Source: an uncultured Alphaproteobacteria bacterium (GTDB taxonomy: Bacteria; Pseudomonadota; Alphaproteobacteria; Rs-D84). From it: a stretch of DNA of 17,325 nucleotides. Numbering within the stretch: position 1 is the first letter of the stretch; each line of letters opens with the position of its first letter. The notes below the pieces were generated by a model. The model had not been told where the DNA came from and did not search any database. It saw only the letters and a program-made list of their open reading frames with translations. Location: NCBI GenBank assembly GCA_934232895.1, contig CAKQGH010000014.1:1-17325 (forward strand), read 5' to 3'. The position numbers were made by a program, and so were the translations under genes. Positions 12,440 through 17,325 of this stretch are shown here, in pieces.

Positions 12440-14653
12440 ATGTTTAACGCGGGCGATATTGTCAAAGTTTTAATACCAAATGTTGTAAATGCCGGGTATG
12501 ATTACCGGCTGACGGCGCCGGCGACGCTGGGGCAATTTGTGGCGTGCCGTGTTATGAACCGACCGTATGTTGGTGTTGTGTGGGGTGTTGGGGATTCTGG
12601 GTTGCCGGCGGAAAAAATCAAAAATGTATCAGATGTGTATGATGCGCGCCTGGCGGTGGCGGATTTGCAATGGATTGCCAAGATGTCCGGTTGGACACTG
12701 ATGACGCCGGGTGCGGTGTTGCGTCTGATTGTAAATGTCCCCGACGCGTTTTCCCCGCCCAAGATGGAACAGTTGTATGGCCTGAATATCACGGATAATG
12801 TGCGTATGACCGCGTCGCGCCTGGCGGTGGCGGATGCGTTTGCGTCAAACGATGGCGACCCGATGTCGGCGTCAGATATCCAAAATATCGCGCACGTCAG
12901 TGCGTCTGTGGTTCGCACAATGATAGGCCAGGGGTTATTGATACCGAGAGAGCAGAGAGCATCCGTCTCCGCTGCGCTCCGTCGCGATACAATATATCAT
13001 GATTGTGGAAATATAAAATTAAATACCGAACAGCAAGCGGCGGCGGATACGATTGGTGCGGCGATTGACGCGGGTGGATTTTCGGTATTTTTATTGGATG
13101 GCATCACGGGCAGTGGTAAAACCCAGGTTTATTTTGATGCCGCATGGCGTGCGTATTCGCGTGGGGCGTCGGTGTTGCTGATGATGCCGGAAATCGCACT
13201 GACTGCGCAATTTATGCACCGATTTACTGCACGATTTGGTGCCGCCCCCGTTGTATGGCACAGTAATCTAACCGCGGCGCGTCGGCGTGAAATATGGCGT
13301 GGGGTATTAAATGGCGAAATTCGTATGGTCGTCGGCACGCGCAGTGCACTGTTCCTGCCGTGGCAAAATCTGGGGCTGATTGTCGTGGACGAAGAACACG
13401 ATACGTCATATAAACAGGAAGATATGGGCAACTATCACGCGCGCGATATGGCGGTCCTGCGTGCGAAAATTGCGGGATTTCCGGTTGTGCTGGCCAGTGC
13501 GACGCCCGCCGCCGAAACATTACAAAATGTCCAGTCGGGTAAATACAAATCGCTGCGCCTGGTGTCGCGATTTGGTGGGGCGCAAATGCCAACAATTGAA
13601 ACGATTGATTTGCGTGAAAACCGACCGGACGTATATCGGTTGCCGTCGGACGACGCAGACGCCGCGCCACATAACGGATTTTTATCCGCGCCATTGTGCA
13701 CTGCGATTTCAGATACCATCGCGGCACATCGCCAGGTAATGCTGTTTATAAATCGGCGTGGCTTTGCCCCGATTGTTCAGTGTAAAAAGTGCGGTTGGGT
13801 TGCCGGTTGCCCTGATTGCAGCGTGGGCATGACATACCATCGCGCGGTGGGCAAATTGCTGTGTCATATGTGTGGGCGCACCGCGCCAATGCCAACAAAA
13901 TGTCCCGATTGTGGGGGCGACGTGTCCATGCGTGGCGCGGGCCTGGAAAAGATAGCAGAGGAGGTATCCGCCCGTTTCCCATCGGCGCGGGTTGCATTGG
14001 TGTCCAGTGATACGATTTCATCGCGCCAGGCACTGGAACGCCTGGTCACGAAAATGGAAAACGGCGAAATAGACATCGTTATTGGAACCCAGATTCTGGC
14101 CAAGGGGCACCATTTCCCGAACCTGACGCTGGTTGGGGTGGTGGACGCCGATATGGGGCTGTTTGGGACCGATTTTCGCGCCGCCGAACATACGTTTCAG
14201 CAATTGTTTCAGGTCGCCGGTCGTGCCGGTCGTGGTGAATTTCCGGGGCGGGTGCTGCTGCAAACATATCAACCCGACCATCCTGTTTTGCAGGCAATAT
14301 GCGCGGGTGACCGCGATGCGTTTATGGCGGCCGATATGGCGGCGCGGCGCTCGGCCGGAATGCCCCCGTTTGGTCAACTGATTGCTGTGATTGTTGAATG
14401 CCAACGCGAAGACGCGCTAAAAAAATATTGCGCTGCACTGGCGGCGGCCGCGCCGAATGCGGCGGGCGTAAAAATTATGGGGCCAATTGCGGCGGGGCTG
14501 TATCAAATCAGAAATTGGTATCGTATGCGATTTTTGGTCGCGGGCGGTGCAACGGCATTATTACAACCGGTGGTTGCCCGGTGGCTGCAATCGGCCAAGG
14601 CGCCGGCAAATGTGCGCGTTAAAGTTGATGTAAACCCGCAAAATTTTATGTGA
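12440..14653 (+). CDS. priA: Primosomal replication restart helicase PriA
   Basis: 737 residues; 3'-5' DNA helicase that reloads the replisome at stalled forks. The N-terminal 3'-DNA-binding domain is MFNAGDIVKVLIPN to about 100, followed by a winged helix, Walker A DGITGSGKTQVY (about 217-228), DEEH (about 317-320) and two zinc-binding clusters between about 447 and 492 (CKKCGW, CPDC, CHMCG, CPDCGG). Then come ILAKGHHFPNLTLV and VAGRAGRGEFPG of the helicase C-domain. An upstream ATG (12392) adds 16 residues unlike the family, so 12440 is preferred; neither has a Shine-Dalgarno. About residues 169-182 (REQRASVSAALRRD) are encoded by a dispersed repeat, at the junction of the winged helix and helicase domains. 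Otherwise intact. Confidence 0.96.
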   Translation: MFNAGDIVKVLIPNVVNAGYDYRLTAPATLGQFVACRVMNRPYVGVVWGVGDSGLPAEKIKNVSDVYDARLAVADLQWIAKMSGWTLMTPGAVLRLIVNVPDAFSPPKMEQLYGLNITDNVRMTASRLAVADAFASNDGDPMSASDIQNIAHVSASVVRTMIGQGLLIPREQRASVSAALRRDTIYHDCGNIKLNTEQQAAADTIGAAIDAGGFSVFLLDGITGSGKTQVYFDAAWRAYSRGASVLLMMPEIALTAQFMHRFTARFGAAPVVWHSNLTAARRREIWRGVLNGEIRMVVGTRSALFLPWQNLGLIVVDEEHDTSYKQEDMGNYHARDMAVLRAKIAGFPVVLASATPAAETLQNVQSGKYKSLRLVSRFGGAQMPTIETIDLRENRPDVYRLPSDDADAAPHNGFLSAPLCTAISDTIAAHRQVMLFINRRGFAPIVQCKKCGWVAGCPDCSVGMTYHRAVGKLLCHMCGRTAPMPTKCPDCGGDVSMRGAGLEKIAEEVSARFPSARVALVSSDTISSRQALERLVTKMENGEIDIVIGTQILAKGHHFPNLTLVGVVDADMGLFGTDFRAAEHTFQQLFQVAGRAGRGEFPGRVLLQTYQPDHPVLQAICAGDRDAFMAADMAARRSAGMPPFGQLIAVIVECQREDALKKYCAALAAAAPNAAGVKIMGPIAAGLYQIRNWYRMRFLVAGGATALLQPVVARWLQSAKAPANVRVKVDVNPQNFM
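12946..12987 (+). repeat. Intergenic-type repeat embedded in priA
   Basis: GAGAGAGCAGAGAGCATCCG, then TCTCCGCTG and CGCTCCGTCGCG. Matches the reverse complement of 6369-6418 (AACATCCGTCTCCGCTGACG then CTCCGACAGA). It keeps the reading frame. Confidence 0.8.
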
Positions 14654-14658
14654 AAGTA

Positions 14659-14883
14659 TTACCGTTGGTGTGCGCGCATACGGGCGTATAATGCGTGCAT
14701 TTTATCAATGCAGTTCAGGATTTTATCGGTTATGCATGGCGTGTCGAATCGTTCCTGTTCGCGGCGGGCCGCATGGTGCAATTTCGCCGCGGCATTTTCG
14801 TTTAATTGACGTTGAATTTCAATTGGTGATTTTGTCATGTCGGGATATACGACAATTTCATTTTGATACATATTTTTGTCCAT
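14659..14883 (-). CDS. Small hypothetical protein
   Basis: 74 residues (70 if the second ATG, 14871, is used: MYQNEIVVYPDMTKSP). Helical and charged, with no signal peptide or membrane segment; one Cys pair (PCITDKILNC). No family recognised. It lies 21 bp after the VirB11-like gene on the same strand and ends 5 bp from the priA stop, tail to tail. No ribosome site is visible, so it may be translated by coupling or a weak site. The compact position and protein-like composition support it, but it could be spurious. Confidence 0.55.
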   Translation of the reverse strand: MDKNMYQNEIVVYPDMTKSPIEIQRQLNENAAAKLHHAARREQERFDTPCITDKILNCIDKMHALYARMRAHQR

Positions 14884-14904
14884 TATGTTGTTTGTGTTAT
14901 CTGG

Positions 14905-15864
14905 TTATACAACCTGGGTCACGGCGCGCAGTGCACCATCGCGCGACAATTGCACAACACGGATTTTCTTTTTCATTTCGGCGATTAAATCCGTGCGGTT
15001 ATACGCGGGTTGTGTGTGTAAAATGCGGTCGGCAAACGCGGCGTATGCGGCCTCGGCAGATTCGGCGTGAATGGTCGTATAAAAATGGTCGTGTCCTGTT
15101 CCCAACATTTCCCACAGCACGGCCGCATTGTCGGTTGAAATTTCGCCACCAATAATAACATCAGGCGTCATACGCACCACCAAATCCAACAACCGGGCAT
15201 AGTTAAAATCGTTTGTCTGTTCCGTACGCGACAGAACAAAATGCACACGGTTTGGCTGTGGCACGCGAATTTCACGTGCATCTTCGACCGTGATGACGCG
15301 ACTGTTTTGGTCAATCAATGTCAGCATGTGGTTCAAAAATGTTGTTTTTCCGGTCGCGGTTGCACCACTGATTAAAATGGGACTGCCGTCATTGATGGCG
15401 GACATTAAACGGTCGTATGGGTCATCGGGACGCACGGTTTCGCGTGGTTTAATTTTTAATAATGCCTGGCCCCGGGCCAAACCATAATTTGCAAATGATG
15501 TGTCGGCCGCGCCCGTACCACGAATGTTCAATGCCACGCCACCCGTGACATCGTTGTCATCATATTGAACATTTGGACCCGCAATTGCGGTAAAGCGGTG
15601 ATTCCCGGGCAATGTTGCATATACAACCGGCATACCGTGGATTGGGTCAAATGGTTGTTCATATATATTTGCAACCGTGTGAATTAAATCAACCAAGTAT
15701 TGTTTTGACAACACCGGCGCGTCGTACGCCACCCACGGAACGCGCGCCCCGTGCAGGCGCATCCAAACCTGGCCCGCGTGGTTTATGGCAATTTCCTCGA
15801 CAAATTTGGGGCGATAGAATTCCGCCAACGGTTTCAACAAAGATTCCAATACTACATTCGACAT
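14905..15864 (-). CDS. virB11: VirB11-like type IV secretion ATPase
   Basis: 319 residues; hexameric cytoplasmic ATPase of the VirB11/PulE-like family that powers type IV secretion or pilus assembly. N-terminal domain about 1-140. Walker A GATATGKTT (167-175), Asp box ITVEDAREIR (191-200), Walker B VIIGGE (236-241) and His box GHDHFYTTIHA (257-267) are all present, so it should be active. The arrangement (short N-terminal domain, no tetracysteine zinc motif) fits VirB11 rather than GspE. No other vir gene is in the window, so the rest of the system must be elsewhere, a scattered layout also seen in Rickettsiales. The ATG lies about 9 bases after the -10, nearly leaderless. Confidence 0.93.
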   Translation of the reverse strand: MSNVVLESLLKPLAEFYRPKFVEEIAINHAGQVWMRLHGARVPWVAYDAPVLSKQYLVDLIHTVANIYEQPFDPIHGMPVVYATLPGNHRFTAIAGPNVQYDDNDVTGGVALNIRGTGAADTSFANYGLARGQALLKIKPRETVRPDDPYDRLMSAINDGSPILISGATATGKTTFLNHMLTLIDQNSRVITVEDAREIRVPQPNRVHFVLSRTEQTNDFNYARLLDLVVRMTPDVIIGGEISTDNAAVLWEMLGTGHDHFYTTIHAESAEAAYAAFADRILHTQPAYNRTDLIAEMKKKIRVVQLSRDGALRAVTQVV

Positions 15865-15873
15865 TGTGATTTA

Positions 15874-15902
15874 ATTTTATCATAAATCCGCCCTTGAATC
15901 AA
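15874..15902 (-). promoter_or_regulatory. virB11 promoter
   Basis: Minus strand TTGATT (15897-15902), 17 bp, TAAAAT (15874-15879). Predicted leader about 2 bases. Its -35 overlaps that of the opposite promoter. Confidence 0.65.
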
Positions 15903-15922
15903 AACGCTTTATTTGATAAAAT
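15894..15922 (+). promoter_or_regulatory. Lipoprotein operon promoter
   Basis: TTGAAT (15894-15899), 17 bp, TAAAAT (15917-15922). Shares the inverted TTGAATCAA (15894-15902) with the virB11 promoter. Confidence 0.7.
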
Positions 15923-15947
15923 CATATAAAATAGAAAGAGAGACAAT

Positions 15948-16508
15948 ATGAAAAAATCATTGCTTTGTTTGCTGTGTGGTGCGGTAATGTTGGGCGGATG
16001 TGTGAACGACGACGCGCCATATAATGAAAATGATTTCGCAAACGGTGGGGCGGATGCACCGGTCTATAACGAACGCACCAGCACTTTTATGCAATCTGAT
16101 AACCAGTATTCAAACATTGATTCGTATAAACCGAAAACTGCCGCGGAAAAGGAACAGTCAAATAACAAATGGAACACATCGCGTATGGAAACCCGGTGGC
16201 AGGAATACAAGGGCGCAATGGTGCGTGTTCAAATATTGCTGGGCAATACCGATTTGCGTGAAATGCGTTTGCGTTTGGTGCAAAATGCCGACGGTATGGA
16301 TGTTGATGGCGACACCCGCACAATTTTGGGGCGCGTTGCCGACTATGAAATGAAACGCGTATGTGGTCGCAATGCGGACAGCATTGTCATGGTGTACGAC
16401 CACCCGTCGTTTGATGTAATGCGGCCAACACCGTATTACGATTATCGGATAGAGGCCGAAGGCGCAACCATGCGTGAATACGGTTTCAGATGTGTTTACA
16501 ATAACTAG
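15948..16508 (+). CDS. Hypothetical lipoprotein
   Basis: 186 residues. Signal MKKSLLCLLCGAVMLGGC with lipidated Cys18. Residues about 19-75 are acidic, Asn/Ser-rich and probably unstructured (NDDAPYNENDF); the rest (from NKWNTSRM) looks folded: WQEYKGAMVRVQILLGNTD, a mixed alpha/beta part with two cysteines (VCGRNAD and RCVYNN) and YYDYRIEAEG. No family recognised. AGAGAGA precedes the ATG. It is followed at 18 bp by the FKBP-like lipoprotein, with no terminator between, so the two probably form an operon. The shared GAVMLGxC signal sequence suggests a common envelope route. Confidence 0.82.
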   Translation: MKKSLLCLLCGAVMLGGCVNDDAPYNENDFANGGADAPVYNERTSTFMQSDNQYSNIDSYKPKTAAEKEQSNNKWNTSRMETRWQEYKGAMVRVQILLGNTDLREMRLRLVQNADGMDVDGDTRTILGRVADYEMKRVCGRNADSIVMVYDHPSFDVMRPTPYYDYRIEAEGATMREYGFRCVYNN

Positions 16509-16526
16509 AATCCAAGGGGTATGAAT

Positions 16527-16859
16527 ATGAAAAAAATTATGTCTGCGGCCGTGTTGGCCGGCGCGGTTATGTTGGGTGCATGCGACAGCAATGCAAACGA
16601 TATTGCAAAAAATGGCGATACGGTTGTGATTGATTTTGCCGGGTTCAAGGACGGCGTACAATTCCCAGGCGGCACCGCAACGGGATATAAATTGACATTG
16701 GGCAGTGGCCAGTTTGTTCCCGGATTTGAAGAGCAGGTTGTTGGCATGGCTCGCGGCGAAACCCGTGACATCAACATCACATTCCCACAGAATTATTATC
16801 CAGAATTGGCTGGCGCGGATGTGGTGTTCAAAGTCACCGTCCAAGACATCATCAAATAA
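16527..16859 (+). CDS. Lipid-anchored trigger-factor-type FKBP domain (PPIase)
   Basis: 110 residues. ATG 16527 is preferred over 16521, as AAGGGG is then 7 bases upstream. Signal MKKIMSAAVLAGAVMLGAC, lipidated Cys19, short linker, then a single FKBP domain (about 30-108). The domain resembles the PPIase domain of trigger factor more than FkpA/Mip: GDTVVIDFAGFKDG, LTLGSGQFVPGFEEQVVGM, ITFPQNYYPELAG and a FKVTVQDI end. The usual FKBP active-site Trp is Phe67, as in trigger factor. Trigger factor's ribosome-binding N-domain and chaperone C-domain are absent. Probably a periplasm-facing prolyl isomerase or chaperone; activity is inferred. Terminator immediately downstream. Confidence 0.85.
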   Translation: MKKIMSAAVLAGAVMLGACDSNANDIAKNGDTVVIDFAGFKDGVQFPGGTATGYKLTLGSGQFVPGFEEQVVGMARGETRDINITFPQNYYPELAGADVVFKVTVQDIIK

Positions 16860-16860
16860 A

Positions 16861-16886
16861 AAACGGGGCTTGCCCCGTTTTTTTTT
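16861..16886 (+). terminator. Terminator of the lipoprotein operon
   Basis: AAACGGGGC, TT loop, GCCCCGTTT, then a T-run to 16886; right after the stop codon. Confidence 0.92.
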
Positions 16887-16924
16887 AGAGCATAGAGAAT
16901 AGATAGCGCGCCAATGGCGCGCTT
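16886..16924 (+). repeat. GAGCATA repeat and GCGCGCC hairpin
   Basis: AGAGCATAGAGAATAG (same family as 4974-4988), then GCGCGCC-AAT-GGCGCGC. Confidence 0.5.
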
Positions 16925-16932
16925 ATTTCTAC

Positions 16933-17004
16933 CCATCGCGGAATAAATTCCCCTTCGCTGGGCGAAGGGGTGTCCGCGCAAGCGGACGGGGTAGTGGTAA
17001 ATAA
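16933..17004 (-). repeat. Composite repeat, inverted copy
   Basis: Reverse complement reads CCCCGTCCGC, GCGGACACCCCTTCG, CGAAGGGGAATTTATTCCGC and GATGGG, parallel to 5996-6054. Two hairpins: CCCCTTCGC/GCGAAGGGG (16950-16970) and GTCCGC/GCGGAC (16972-16987). Confidence 0.7.
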
Positions 17005-17118
17005 GTCCCTGCGGGGCAATGGTGACCCTCCTACGCCGGTATGACGAGAGTTTTATGGTTGATTGCCAAATTTTACGAATATTGTTCGGGGGCTGGTGAT
17101 TTATGATTTTATCGTCGT

Positions 17119-17196
17119 CACCCCGACGCCCGGGCCCCGCGGAATTGATAAATTCCGTGGGTGGTACCAGGTCGGGGTCCATTGCCCCGCAGGGAC
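17119..17196 (+). repeat. CACCCCGAC palindrome with a hairpin insert in its tip
   Basis: Arms CACCCCGAC (17119-17127) and GTCGGGGT (17171-17178) plus CATTGCCCCGCAGGGAC, as at 8390-8427. The 4-base loop of that copy is replaced by a 43-bp insert (17128-17170) with CCGGGCCC, stem GCGGAATT/AATTCCGT and GGTGGTACC. Confidence 0.75.
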
Positions 17197-17216
17197 GAAT
17201 AAAAAATCCTGATAAA

Positions 17217-17325
17217 AATCCCCGCGATGCCGCGGTGGGTGGGGCGCAGCGCAAAAAAAGAAGTGCCGAAAAAAACGGTGGTTTAATTTCGACACTGACT
17301 GTGCACAATTATACCCAGAAATCCG
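17217..17325. repeat. Copy of the window-start repeat
   Basis: 17217-17284 matches 7-77 directly. 17264-17325 matches 109-170 in inverted order, including the TATAAT (minus strand, 17308-17313). The element runs off the window end. Confidence 0.8.

Noticed and set aside
14905..15864. A complete type IV secretion locus
   Set aside because: Only the VirB11-like ATPase is present; neighbours are priA, an unknown small protein and lipoproteins without VirB features.
16796..17308. 170-residue minus-strand frame
   Set aside because: Composed of terminator and repeat sequences; no domain or ribosome site.

Overview
The window looks like a chromosomal piece of an alphaproteobacterium, probably an uncultured host-associated or reduced-genome lineage. 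This is an inference from the MiaA, PriA, GapA and cysteine-free L33 proteins, an orphan VirB11-type ATPase, and abundant small palindromic repeats of the kind common in Rickettsiales and related groups. No plasmid, phage or transposase gene is visible. Genes are densely packed, mostly single or in pairs, on both strands.

Layout. 1-1180: a repeat-borne promoter drives a glycosyltransferase. 1181-1810: rpmG (too short to stand out as an open frame), tRNA-Leu(UAG), a broken tandem copy of that tRNA, and a tiny LptM-like lipoprotein. 1883-4973: an MFS transporter and an oleate hydratase. 4991-5735: tRNA-Glu with a consensus promoter and terminators, then a META-domain lipoprotein. 5736-6457 has no gene; it is built of palindromic repeats. 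tRNA-Asp follows, then a strongly structured non-coding stretch (6613-6827) that ends in an intrinsic terminator just before three secreted cysteine-rich proteins (6836-9032). 9080-11044: divergent gapA and miaA. 11031-12370: an unknown protein and an APH/LPS-kinase-like protein. 12440-14653: priA, carrying an intergenic-type repeat inside its reading frame. 14659-15864: virB11-like and a small unknown protein. 15948-16859: two lipoproteins; the second is a stand-alone trigger-factor-type FKBP domain on a lipid anchor. 16861-17325: terminator and repeats, the last being an inverted copy of the element at the window start.

How parts fit. Envelope functions dominate: four lipoproteins, three exported cysteine-rich proteins, a glycosyltransferase and a kinase that share a basic IPV[KR] N-terminus (probably LPS/surface glycan work), and a lipid-active enzyme. 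Housekeeping genes (gapA, miaA, priA, rpmG, tRNAs) are interspersed.

Most interesting points: (1) the multi-hairpin RNA-like leader at 6639-6827 with possible mutually exclusive pairings ahead of the cysteine-rich cluster; (2) the lipid-anchored trigger-factor PPIase domain; (3) hairpin inserts of one type found in the tips of two unrelated palindromes; (4) a dispersed repeat translated within PriA; (5) at least four genes whose sigma-70-like promoter places the transcription start at or within a few bases of the ATG, suggesting leaderless mRNAs.
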